64,000 nt of DNA, taken from NCBI GenBank assembly GCA_014925825.1, contig JACGCK010000173.1:1-64000 (forward strand), in the 5' to 3' direction. The position numbers were made by a program, and so were the translations under genes. Origin of the DNA: Pholiota molesta (taxonomy: Eukaryota; Basidiomycota; Agaricomycetes; Agaricales; Strophariaceae). This document shows, one piece after another, positions 21,907 through 34,429 of this stretch. The notes beneath the pieces were generated by a model. It searched no databases, was not told where the DNA came from, and saw only the letters and a program-made list of their open reading frames with translations. Position 1 is the stretch's first letter. The number at the start of each line of letters is the position of its first letter.

Positions 21907-23713
21907 TTTTGGCAGTGATTTGGGAGGAATGTTAGGAAGATGGTGGGGGCAGAGAATGAAGAGACAAGAAACACGGAATCTCCACTAGTTATATAGAAAA
22001 TGGTATGGGCTGAGGAAAATAAAGAGAAACCTGACAAAAATAAATGTGGTACGATTCGGGTCAACATACGATCAAAAGTTGAACCAATTCGCCGCAGGGC
22101 CTCGACGCTCCGATGTCGCTGCCCTCTTCCATCGTCGCTGTCGCCAACACTGCCGTCGACGTTATTCATGGTGCACTTCGTCGCTCGATTTTCACTCCGA
22201 GCATATAGAGCACCGCCACTGAAGCGCCTTGTCTCACCGACTCCTTCGGATCCGTGAACCATCTTATCGCTCAGGCGCTCATCCACATATCTACATCACC
22301 CCAAATCTCATCCCCACGCAGCATCAACCTTTTGCGTAACAAATCCGCCCGTCGACGGCCGTTTTCTATAAAGCCGCATGGTAGCCTTGCTTGGAATTTA
22401 TCATTTCGCGTACTCTAACCGACTTCTGCAAGCTTCTGCATGTTTTCGGACGGCATATGTGCGAGATTGTAACCACAACGGTCCGACCTTGAACGATTAT
22501 ACTGTGCAATCGCGTATTTCTATCAGTTGTCGACACATTTCGTTACTACTTACCATCGCGGCACCACGAACCAAGCCAAACCATCAGGACCTCGTTATTA
22601 TGTTGCACCCTAATGTGGAAACTTGTGCGCCTACTGCTCCGAAGGGTCCACGCACAATTCGCTCTCGAATGATCGCCTGCATTGATGATCATGTTGACTG
22701 GCAGTGGTCCATGCAATATCTTTTCTGATGACGTTCGCATCTTGGTAAGTCCGACAAATTTCTGCCCAAATTTTTACTCATTGAGTACTTACACCACCGC
22801 TATTGACGGCGGCTCGGTTTTAACTAGGTTTTCCGCAAACCCTTGGAGGTTTTATACGAAGTCGTCGGCTGTTCCATCTTCTCCATCATGCCACTGCTCC
22901 TTTCTTGTCGATTATCTTTCCAACGATAAGGCATTTTGGGATCTAGTTGCCTAGAACACGGAGATTGGCGGTGGAAATCGAATTGCGCAGTACGTGCTAA
23001 GAGTACTATGGATCTCCATTTCTCTCTGCCAACCGCGTTGAGATATGGCGATGAGTGTCCACCCGACGCTTTGTCGGACATATAGTTATCTCTATCCTTC
23101 GCGGTCTCTTCACGGTCTTTTGATCCGCATCCAGCGTGCGAGCCAAGCAGCACCAGCATCAGGTACTTAAGTGAGTTTGGTCAATTCAAGTCTTATTTAC
23201 TGTCACTTGTCGTACATTCCACGACATCTTTTCAAATCATCTGGAACGGTTTAACTGTGTCTCTTCATATGCTCTCCATTCGGCATTCATTAAATGACAT
23301 CTGAAGGAGTTTATTTTACATCACTTAATTGAATGCTATAAAAAGTATAAGAGCTCACAGAATACCGGAGGGCCGTGGTTATCGTAGCTGGAACGCCTTG
23401 GTTAGAAAAATTTCGGTGCAAACTCTAGAGCACCTTTACGACAAAGCAGCTTCTCGCTGTTTTCGAATTGTGCCTTTTCATCGAGATCAACGATTTGCCC
23501 ACCTTGGTGTATACTAGTACTTAGGTAGCCGTAAACCATTCATTGTTTCCTTCCGAGAAGATCGTGTTGCTCGCAGCACTAAAGAATAAATAACAAAGTC
23601 CATACTGTATGATGGGAGGAAATTAAGAAAGGATAATGAGTATGAGGTACCAGTACACTTTGAAAGCAATAAACCCAAAATAAAATAAAAATAAACTTCA
23701 TAAACCAATGCTC
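21907..23713. other. intergenic, ERG13 promoter side
   Basis: About 1.8 kb between two minus-strand genes. It holds the ERG13 promoter and the 3' flank of the DUF3455 gene. Open frames near 22378-22728 and 22824-23159 have no recognisable product. Confidence 0.45.
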
Positions 23714-24601
23714 TTAAATCGTCACGGTACTTCCATATAGCCCTGTAGGCAGCCATCGTTGAGTTACGTGTTCTGCTTTAGATAGAGATGACTTACAATA
23801 TTTGGCTGTGTATTTTACCGAAATAGGCGCCGAACCCGGAGTACACTGATAACCAGGGCGCCATGGTTAGCTCAGATAATTGTCAATTTCCCCAAAGCCA
23901 CATACCGAAGCTGGGGGCTGTCCTCCTCTGGTATCGACACGGTAAACCGACGTCGCCAGCGATCCAGAAACGTTCTTTAGTTGCAGCCAGTCGACGTCGT
24001 TGCTCCCCGTCGGCGCGGGGAGGTCTCCCACCTTGGCCCCGAGGACAAACGCATTCGGGTTGCCTTGGGCGCTCGCAGCGCGGAAGTCCCATACTGGGCT
24101 GAGTCCGGTACCGGAAGGGGACGTCACGAAGTAGTGCTGCCCCATGAGCGGGAGGCAGCCGTTCGCCTTCGGCCCAAGGGTGCTGCTGTTCGTGGCGGTC
24201 CAGGTGGCGAAGGCTTGGTCTTGGATTGCGTTGAATGCCGCAGGGACAGCGGTCAGGCAGGAGAGGTCGTATAGTTCAGCGACGGCGCCGATAGACCTAG
24301 ATTTCTTTTGAGAAATTTTTTGTTAGATGGTCGCAAACTTGGAAGGGAAATAAACTAACGCGTAGGTACCCGTCGTGGAGCAGGTGTAATTTTGGATACC
24401 GACACCAAGTAAAACAAAGGACGCCGGAGTGGTTGGGTTCGTCAAGACGGTTTGATTAGCGGGGACAGTAAGCGTTTGTTTGATAGGACAAGTGCGCTTT
24501 CCAGCAGGCGGGGATCCCAATCCTGGGGGTGGGGGAAGAAACTGGGGTGCAGCAAAGGCTGATGCAGCGAGGGCAAGGGTGCTGATAAATGAGAGCGACA
24601 T
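23714..24601 (-). CDS. secreted DUF3455-family protein
   Basis: Four exons (24360-24601, 23906-24296, 23797-23845, 23714-23742) give 236 residues. Residues 1-18 (MSLSFISTLALAASAFAA) are a signal peptide, followed by a Pro/Gly linker. The body matches the DUF3455 pattern: VLLGVGIQNYTCSTTGTYA, GAVAELYDLSCL, HYFVTSPSGTGLSPVWDF, NAFVLGAKVGDL, SVYRVDTRGGQPPASC and KYWLYG near the end. The family is common in fungi as secreted proteins, sometimes labelled malate dehydrogenase-like, without an established biochemical role. Cysteines at the start and end of the domain could form disulfides. The last exon is only 29 bases but supplies the conserved KYWLY. Confidence 0.88.
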
Positions 24602-25759
24602 TGTATAGTCTAGAAGCAGGGTGTAATGAAGAGTTGCGTTTCAAAGTGGATGAAAACTGGCTGGAGTGTCCAAGACCCGCTGGGTGATGACCAAAGGAAA
24701 ATAAATGAGAGAGCGACAGTGACTGCACAGGGAGAAGCCGGAAGATAGGAACAAGAAAAGGTGTTTGAAAACGTTTGCTGGCAGTCATCGTCCTTTTATT
24801 CTCCTGGAAGACGCGTAAGCTCAGGGGATTGAAAAGGTGGAACAAGGGCGATTCTGCAGGTTCATCTTGATCCCGAAAAAATTGAAGTCCGCACTCTTGC
24901 CTTCCGACCGTATTGTTTCGACGCGTCTTTTATACGGCTAATAAAAGATGTCGGCTAGCACTATTTTCAATGATTGAGATATTGTCTCAGTATCTAGATA
25001 AGTAGTAAGTAGAACTTTGAAAGGTTTTGCCTTGGGAGTCGGATTCTTGCTGGAGCGCGAGTCGCGACTGAAGACGGCTCACACCTTTCAGTTAGTTAGC
25101 AAAAATTCCAAGTCTCTGAATCGGGATGTTGAGACTGAGTTCACAGATGACTCATGAAGACGGCGGCTGACGGCGGCCTATTAATCCATCAAACGCGGAT
25201 ATTCCAGTGGCTGCGTTAAGCGCTGGATTTTTGTCAGACGTGAAACAGAGAGGCTCTGTAAGCAGAGATCATCGACAAGGCGAGTGTCATTTCGAGGACG
25301 ACAGCGCTGGGGAATTTCGGTCATGGGCGCTTGCCCTTTCTGGAGAACTGTGATATGAAGACAAAGTTTGCAGCCATGGAACAAATCTTCCAGATGGCAG
25401 AAACCAATCTGATCATGTTCCTGGTCAAAGTCTTAAAATAGTGTCTTGATTGCGCTCAAGCGCCCGAACCTGCCCGAACTTATTTATATCAATCCCCAGA
25501 GTGGGTGCCTGACAGAACTTGGAAGTTCCATGAAGTCGGGTGTTGCGAAATTATGATGTCCAGTACTTATGTACTCAGTTGGTAGCCCAAGTGTATTTCC
25601 CCGTCAACGGGAACGCCCCAAACCCTAGAAGTACCAACAGATGGAGGAAGATTAGACTTGAACGTTTCATAAGAACGTCGTAATAGTACATATATCCTGT
25701 AGCAAGTAAAAAGTGTTCGAGACAGGTACTTATCTACTCTTAAATCATCATAAGGATAT
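24602..25759. other. intergenic
   Basis: About 1.15 kb holding the DUF3455 promoter and the 3' flank of the transporter gene. Small open frames only. Confidence 0.45.
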
Positions 25760-28345
25760 TTAAATAGTGTATCGATATCCACTCCACTTGTCTCCCTTCT
25801 CCCTCTTCGCATCACCAACAGTAGCGTAGCGGCCGTTTTTCTCGTTCTGGGGAAGGTGGGTTTCCGGCTGATCCTCGATATACTCATCCCGTTCCCCGCG
25901 ATCGCGGCGAGCGTTTTCCTTTTTCAATAAAACCAAGAACGTGGTCGACGCGATTATGCCAATGGCGATGTACAGCAAGACGAGCCCTGAGTGGATGAAC
26001 ATTGAATTATAGGACAGAAGAGGTTGAAGATATCAAAATTACCATGACCCAGGGGATACCAAGGCTTGTCTGTCGCACGATACTATACACCAATAATCAA
26101 GATTCATAAACTGCTTTTGCATTCCGAAGGGAGATATAAACTCACCACGTTGGAACTAACAGCGCCGTTGATATTACCGCTGTGAAAGAAACAGTGTTAG
26201 AACAGTGATTTTTCCATGAAGCTTATGGACACTCACAATCCGATAACCATTGCCAACGTCACACTTCGCTTGTACGACCCTTCGACGTTATTGGAAACCC
26301 AAGATCTATCGTATGACGACAGATGTCAGAGACTGTAATGTTGGCTTCACGAGGAGAAACAACATACATGGTATTGGCTATGACAAGAATTGTGTATCAG
26401 CCTCACCTCATATTTGGATAGAATATATAACTCACAAATCACAGGATATATTCCACTAACGCGTTCCAGTCATGTGAGTTAAGATCAGAAGACCCTCTAT
26501 TTGAAAGTAAAGCTTACCATGTTGCCATATATACAGCAAAATATGAGAGGGCAGCATTTCTTGACGCAATGAGAATAATGTAACCAACGGCTCCTACAAC
26601 AAGAAGTTAGCATATATAGTCGCTTCGGACGACAGAACTCGAATACTGACCTAAGCACAAGAATCCACTGGTGGTAATTGAAGTTAGCAAGGGGTACAAT
26701 ATCAACGTTATATCGAATCTCACATGTTAAAATAACCACGTCGCGACCAGCGATCTGCAAGGAATCCAACGCCACAAGTAATGATACATGCAAAGACATA
26801 AACAGGAACGGTCAGAAGATTGGCTGGATTGGCCGTAAAGCCAAGCTACATGGATCATGTCAGTGTTGACGTTGAAAAAAAAGTTAGCATCCCATACCTG
26901 GTTGATGATGCTGGGCAAGAACAGTGAAAATGCGTAGAGAGGCATATCGCAGCCGACGTAGACCAACACTAAGGATAACAGTTCATAAGATAAATTTCAT
27001 AGATATCACTTGGCACGGACTCACTTCCTAACCATGTCTTCCAATCCTTTATACTCATGAAAACGTACTTCAACTTGAAATTCTCGCCGGCAGCGCTATA
27101 CTGGTCGTCACTTTGCAAGCGCCGGATGACCACAGTCCGTTCGGCTTCAGTGAGGAATTTTGCGGTGTCAGGGAAATCCTGAATAATCCAGAAGGACAGC
27201 GCTCCAGCGATGACTGTAAGCAACCCTTCAAGAACTAGAATCTCTGTCAGATTGACCCGCGCGGCGAAGAAAAGAGAAGGATACAGACTGAAAATCCATG
27301 CCCAAGCTGGCTTTCCACCAATGCCTTCCATCTTCGAGATAGCAGCCTATACAAAAATCTCAGAGCAAAATTTCACAACTAGGACGTAATCGACGCACCG
27401 CGAGAAGACCACCAAATGCACCTGATACCGTAGCTGCAGAAAAGAAGATCGCAGCTCGTAATCCGAATTCAGATCGTTTGTACCAGCTGTTTCATTTTGA
27501 ATCAAGATACTGAAGTTCTCCATCGAGAGCGAGACGTACCATGATAAGTAATAATTTACTCCAGGGAACAAGCCGGCTTCGAACGTTCCCAATAACCATC
27601 GAAGTCCTTCATATGATCAATATCATTAGATCCCAATAACCCCTGAATACCTGTCGGAATCTCTTACCCAGTAGTTGGGGGTAATTATGGACGGCTCCTT
27701 GGAGCGTCTAATATGACGTAGATAGTAAGTATTGATAATAAGGACGAGTGGCATATAGGGGCGCACCATTATAATACCCCAGAAAAGCATCAAAAATGAT
27801 AGCCAAAGAGATGGTCGGAGTCGTTTCAGGAAAATGTTGGAAGGGACTTCGAAGATCGCATAACTGAAGAAAAATATCTAGAATAGTCAAATTAGTAGCA
27901 TTCAAAAAAATACCCAATCTACGCGTTGAAGGGATGATCTACCGTAAGTGAAATCAGATATTGGTTGTCGGTCATATGCAAGTCAGTTTCGAGATGGTAC
28001 AGCTACCGGAACCCGTCAAATGAGTTTACTGAGGATTCCAGTGTATACGTGAGAGGCTAACCTTTGCACTAAACACCGTCGGTGCCGATTAGCAGTTATC
28101 GTAATAAGGTTGATCTCGAGAACTCACTTTCCAATACTCGTGCGATCGAGGAAGCTCAAGAGGTAGAGAAACGACAACCATGGGATAAGTGCAAGGTCGA
28201 TCTTCCGAAGCAACTTCTTCTCGTCCACCCCACTTGTATCAACTTCGACATTATAGACTTCCGCCTTCAGCTTTTCATTCTCGGCGGACACTTCTGGGTC
28301 GGAGGCATTGGGAGAGGAAGCCCGCTTTTCCGTGCTGGGCGACAT
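25760..28345 (-). CDS. MFS transporter, allantoate permease/TNA1-like (anion:cation symporter) family
   Basis: About 19 short exons between 28345 and 25760 join to roughly 514 residues. Landmarks in order: a hydrophilic N-terminus, LLRKIDLALIPWLSFLYL, the family signature SFLDRTSIGNAKLY, SYAIFEVPSNIFLKRLRP, GTFEAGLFPGVNYYLS, CWYKRSEFGLRAAIFFSA, DFPDTAKFLTEAER, VYVGCDMPLYAFSLFLP, WVSNNVEGSYKRSV, YRATDKPWYPLGH and a charged C-terminal tail. Twelve transmembrane segments are expected. Relatives carry organic anions or vitamins (allantoate, nicotinate, pantothenate and others) into the cell; the substrate here cannot be read from sequence. One exon is only 7 bases and another about 10. Start chosen at MSPSTEKR, although an upstream in-frame ATG at 28393 is possible. 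Confidence 0.85.
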
Positions 28346-31300
28346 GGAGGGACAGAAGGTCAGCAAGAGGTGCGTGTGAGAAGACAGGAACAAGCCCCCA
28401 AAGTCCGAAGAAATTTGTTGCGTGTTTATAGACGAGCGATCTATATTTTGCTACCCACAAGTCGGCAAGATATGCGGAACCGTATCACGACAAGATATGA
28501 GTTGGCCGGATGATCCATATTCGTGGAAACCAAGTCAATGACATGTATTCTCGAAAGCGACTTGGACAGGAGAGGATAGGGGAGGATGACATTGGCTCAA
28601 ATTTGAGGCGTATGCAGATGGAGGATGGATGGAGATAGTGCACGCTCACGGGGCGGGTCATGAATGCGTAGCTGAATGCCAAGAGCAGTACCCCACAGCG
28701 TCTATGGCAGATTAGTTCTGGGGAACGACCCAGGAAGTTGATGCTCGAGAACTTCCGCTGGATTTATTGCAGCTTTAAAAACCCACTAGGAAGTATCCAG
28801 CCACTCGCATGAATCATACTTACATTACTTTAGAAGCTTTGCTTCATGGTATTAGATGGTATTGTGGGCGCGATGACGCCGAAGCAGATTATTTATAACA
28901 CGTCAGAGTCGTAAGGAGGCATCGCATGTGGGGTGAAAGTCACATGGACTCTAAAAGGTGTCGCGCCGCCAGCGGCATCCTGTCAAGTGCATATTATTGT
29001 CACTGTGGATCGTACATCTCTGCATCCGATAGAGATAGCCGGAATTTTGAAGGCGTATCGGCTGCAGGATATTCAATATCTGGGTCTGCTGACATCTGTA
29101 GGCGTACCGTTGAGAAATACAAAACATGAGAGAAAGGAGGTCGGCCTCACCAGCTCACCGTGTCCGTCAGATAATACATTCCCGGCGTCTAGTGAGAAGA
29201 CGATGATGTTTATCTCTGGTGTGAATTACCGTTTCTAAGTGGCTGGGAATATCACTCGGCCAGAAGTTGAGCGGTATAAAGTTGTCACTTGTGAGAGGAC
29301 TTACTCGCTACATTTGGGAAAATCTGCGGTTATGTAGAATCAGAAGAAACGTACGCCCAAGAATATCCAAATCAAAAGGAATGATGCCACCGCATTTCAA
29401 TTGAACGGCAATTGAGCGTCAAGACCTGGAATATCATGACCATTGTCAAAGTGAGTGCATTTTGCAGTCAGTCAGAGTCGTCAGAGTCTGTCAGACTCAG
29501 TCTCCTGGTACCTGGAATCCTTCAGAATACGAGGCATGCATCCTAGAAGGAAGGTACTTAAACGAGCGCTCTAATCCCATCGATTGGTCCCGCAAGGATG
29601 TAGCAAAAGAGTTCAGAAGCTCTTTCGGGTAGAATACAGAGGCCGTTTGATACTCGGTGGTACAGGGTGTGCTTAGGTGCCAGAGAACTTACTTAGAAGG
29701 GTCCGAGCGTCGTTTGTCTGTTTGGTTGTGCTATGTTCGGACAGGTTTATAAGTCACGGTGTCTTCCGACGACAGACACGAGTTGTCGGTGTGTGTTCCC
29801 ATTCTCCTACATGATGCCACTGACCTAGGTCTCCAGCTCCCCATGCTCCCCGTCTAGGTGTAGGCGTACACCTTTTGAATGCTCCTGGCTGCCAAACTCT
29901 TCGTCGGCATCACTCAATGACTACATATGCTGAAATTGTCAAGTTATTTCTCGCTTTTTGATTGCTCCGCCCACGATCTTCTCGTCATCGTCCTGGGTGC
30001 GAGCTGTAGCACGAGGCTCCGTCAAGATGGGGTACCCCACTTTTTATGGAACGCGATTCCCTCGAGGCTGAGAATAAAACATCCCCTTTGACGTCTCCGG
30101 GTGGGTGGACAATGCGCTTATCGCGGAATCATATGCAATGCAAGCAGCAATAATATCGCTCTTAGGTCTCGGCCAATTTGGGTTTCAAAAGTTTGGAATA
30201 GACTAGCTGCCAATGCTGAGTGGGCTCATTTGTTTTTGTGTCAGCAAGTTCCGCCTCGCAGCTTCCTTCTCTTCTTTCCGCGACGATAATCATGATTGGA
30301 CGACCGTCGCTCATAACATGCATGTTGTATGCTTGTGGTAGAGCTGAAACGATGGCCTTTGATTCAAATTTTTGCCTTTTGGGCTCCAGTTGCTCAGTGA
30401 CGTGCATTATCATTGGCTCCTCGCCGTGAATATTACACGCGACCTCCCTTATAATAATACAACTCGGATCTCAAATCAACGCCAAAGTGCTGGACGCGGC
30501 TTTCTGCAGTGTAATGGCTTGCATGCTGCCGCCATGCAATAGAAGTATGCACCCTAATATTGTCTTGCGAAATACGCACAAAGCACTATAGCGTCATAAC
30601 GCGCTTGAATGTGTATCAAACACGCCATCTGAATGCTGCTTTCTTACTGTTGTCAATGACATCTTGAACGTGCGCTGAATTCAGATTCAACGGCCTCGGT
30701 CAGCCAGCATGAATGACTACCCAGAATCCATCGGCGCAGCATCTAATCCTGACTATGTATCTCTGTCAGTAATCCGGATCAACATTGAGCTACTCGAATC
30801 ACGACTGTGGATTATCATCTTTTCCTATGCTCTACATGCCTCTTGGTCGATGCTGATGATGCCTGGTATCCGATCTCGCTGATTTCATTCAGGCAAGACT
30901 CTAGCCATCACATAGCTCGATTATGAAGGCTGGATCTTGTGAAATCGTTAGCGAAATTACGACCGTTCGCCCCAAAATCGATCAGCACTCGTGGCAAATA
31001 ACATGAGCCCTTTCATGAAAGGCTAATAATACGCTAATAGTGACAATGAGGTCAGAAAGTGATTCCGTCCACTCGCCGTTTTCCCTGGGACGATTAATGA
31101 AAGCCTATTTGCATCTGAAAATAGATTCGAGGGTACTGATCCTGCGGGTAAGCTGTTAATCTTATAACAGCTGCACCCAAGTTTATATGTCATCTGGATG
31201 TCAACTGACCTTTCAAACGCAAAAGTTTCGGGCTGGTCGTATGTAATGTGCCTGCTATTGAATGGCTGCGTCGCACTACGATCAAGTGTCCTCCTGCCTC

Positions 31301-34300
31301 TCCATGACGTTCACAGCCATAGCGATGCGGCTCGGTGAAGGGGAATACTTACTAACCCGTGGTCAAATTTACTCTTCAAATGTCAATCGACGGCAAAACA
31401 CGTCAATTAACACTTTGACATGGTAGAGGTTTCACCGAGGTCCGACGCGAGGTGTCGGTCGCTTGGATCCTAGGATGCTGCGTTCCTACTTACTTGCTGG
31501 CGGAGTGGCCCTGGTTGGACGCACGGCTGGTGCCGTTGAACTGATTAGGACGGATCGTGTCTAATGAAGCCTGTTTTGTGCTATGGGTCCATGGCGGTCG
31601 CGTTTATAGAATCTACGCTCTTGGATAATTACTTCACCACAAACTGGCGCACACTTTTGAAGCCTCTATATATCATTTCGTTTTGGAGAAAATAGCCCTC
31701 CTACATAGCAATGATTGTCCTAACCGATTCTACACGCAAAAATCTTACAGGTCTAGGTTACCTATGCTGGAACGGCAAGTCCACTGAAATCCACAGAGCT
31801 TATACCCACACAGATCTTCAAACACTCACAACGATATTCAGGCGTCTATCTCCCAGCGTGAGCGCCATCTCGCGCCGCCGCGACGCCACACACTTACTGT
31901 GACCTAGGCAGAACAGCCGATATATATGCGGATATCATGACGCATTACTGGCGCGGCCTGATGCTAACCATGCGTGTCCGCGACGGGCGCCTTCCAACGT
32001 CCTGCGCATATGTCCTGGTCAAGGTCCGTGGAGCACTCGAGTAAGTATCACCCTCACCAAGATCAATCATTCTCGAGTATGTGTGCAAGTGGTGCTGAAT
32101 GGTGTGTATGTATGATTCAACAGACTATGCAGTGTGTGTGATGCATTCCGGCGGGTGATACAGGGTGCTATTCAATCTTCCTGAAAGAAATGATGATGAG
32201 ATCCGTAGCAGACTTTCCGGCGGTGAGGCTGAGCATCTAGCTATAGGCATTAGGCTCAGCGAAAGACTAAAGCCAACACTAAAGCACGATATCACTCCAA
32301 TACACGCACGAATTCAGTCCGAGCTCTAAGTAGCTACATTCCGATCTCGCTAAGTGTCAAACATCGGAATAATCAAAATGACTGCAGCCAGACTGCAGCT
32401 ATAGTCTCTGAGACTGGGATCCACGTCGCCTGGGCTCCTCCATACCTATCATCCCACTCCAAAATGCCCCGAAGGATATCCAAGATCCGGGTATACTACC
32501 GCAGGCCACAGTGCATAGTATTAGCTATGCAACGTCTGCGGTAATCTGCAGCCGCGTTATGCCAATGGGCGCTGTATTTGCCGTTTAAATCAAATGAAAG
32601 GAAATTAAAATAAGCGCGCAGCGATGCTTGCCGCCTTCGGCCTACCTTGCGCCTGCCGGGATCGCGCTGGCCGCGGGGAGCCCAAGCACCGTCCGCCGCA
32701 GGCCACTACCCATCTTAAATAATTGAAACCGCGTTGTAAAGGCCTGGTAAAACCGGTGAAGGCAACCGTAACCAGCGCAGGCCAGGCAGCCCTGGGCTCC
32801 ACCGCCTGCGTGCGTTAACGCCGGTGGACCATGGAATCACTCGATCTTTCCATAGCGGATCCGGTGCCCGTCATGGGCGGGTGTGGGGTTGGCAGGGCGT
32901 GCCACTCAGGGTCGGGTGCGGGGAAACGCTCGGAGTTACCGAGGCTTGACCGAGTCCACACGGATGTTATCAGGTGCGCGATTTCAGGGCGCGCGGCGCG
33001 TCTGACGCGAATCCATAGCGCGCTGGAGCGCGGGTGCGGGCGGGGACAGTTTACAGAAGCGTGGTTCTTCCGCGCTGAGATGGTGCAAGGGGAGGCGGGG
33101 ATGCATCGAGAGTAGTACCAGAGCGCGCCACCTGTCATATGCTGTTTGTTGTGCACGGCCAAGTGAGTGAGCGGCGCTGGACTGTGCGGTGGTGGATTCG
33201 GAACAGTGATATCATACTCTAGCAGTAGTATCATAAGGAAGGAGAACTACGCTTTATGTAGGCTGTGATTCGGACCGCATGCGAGAGCATCGCGTCCTCA
33301 TCTCACTCCGACTCCAAGGGTGGACAAGTGGGATGTTGACGAAAGAGTGCGTCGAAATTGATGGATATCAAGCCTAAGGCCTAAATCACAGATAGCGCTC
33401 GCCCCGCCGCGGCCGCTCGGATCCAGGAAGAAGCCCAGCGCCACTGGATGTGTACAGGGTGTGTGAGTTCCAGGCTCAGGCGGTGTACGTATGTCGTATG
33501 TATGTACATGGGAAGACGGGAGATAAAGACGAGGGGAGAGATAGAGGCAAGAGATAAGGAGCCGACTTACATACACCGACGCGATAGGGAACCGGCGGTG
33601 TGATGCGCCGAGCGCCGGGCGACGATCCGTTGCATGCGCCTCCAGTAGCCTCCAGAGGCCTCCAATAAACCTCCAATTGCTTTCGTCACTTCTGTCTAGA
33701 GATGTCTGATTCTCTGGCCTCGTGCTGGTGATAAAGATGACGATAAAAATGACGATTAATTCTTGGAGAGGGAAATTTGAAAATGCGGGTCGCGAATTGG
33801 AAATAGTGGTGCCGAAAGTCCCCGAAGGTGCTGCAGACGGATATGGAGTTGTGTATCGGAGACTTGTGGACGCTGTCCATATTTAGCCGTGAGGTTCTCG
33901 GATGGGAGGGCGCGCTCTGCGCATTTGCACGGGCGTATGTAGCAATTGCGAGGAGGATAGGCGGCAGCGCCGACGCCGACGCCGACGCCGAAGCACTGGC
34001 GGCGTCGCTAAAAGGAGCGCAGTGCCAGAGGTGGTTACCGCACTCTGGGTATCATCGTGGCGGGACGCAGAGGTGTACTTATTCTTATCGCTGCCACCCA
34101 CCTATTCAATTGAGGTGCCTATTCTTATCGCTGTGGTCGTCAAACAAGCACGTTCTTCGAAAAATCCAAAATGACAAGCTCGGCGGGGGAAGGGGCGGTG
34201 AACGCAAGTGTGAGCTCGTCAATGGGCGACGATGTGGCTGTGTGCAAGGAGCGCCTGGTGGGAGATGTATGAGGAGGGAGCGTGTTGAGTCGAGTCAGGG

Positions 34301-34429
34301 TCGTGCTGCGGTGGATCATGGGATAGGGGGCGGAAGGAACTGGCGTGACGTGACTGTGTCGGATCGGATGAGGGCCGGGTGACGTGACCTGTTGGATGTC
34401 TTGACGGCGGGCTGGAAGTTTGCTCCTCG
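28346..34429. other. long gene-poor interval
   Basis: About 6.1 kb in which no convincing protein or RNA gene was found. The left part is AT-rich with a cluster of short GTCAGAGTC-type repeats at 29467-29502. From about 32600 GC content rises towards REG1, with a GCCGAC-type hexamer repeat near 33968-33989. Open frames at 28933-29238, 31711-31902 and 33828-34382 have no recognisable product. It contains the REG1 upstream region. A long noncoding RNA or decayed transposon cannot be excluded by eye. Confidence 0.4.

Noticed and set aside
22378..22728. Plus-strand frame upstream of ERG13
   Set aside because: No recognisable domain or splice partners, and ordinary length for chance in this composition.
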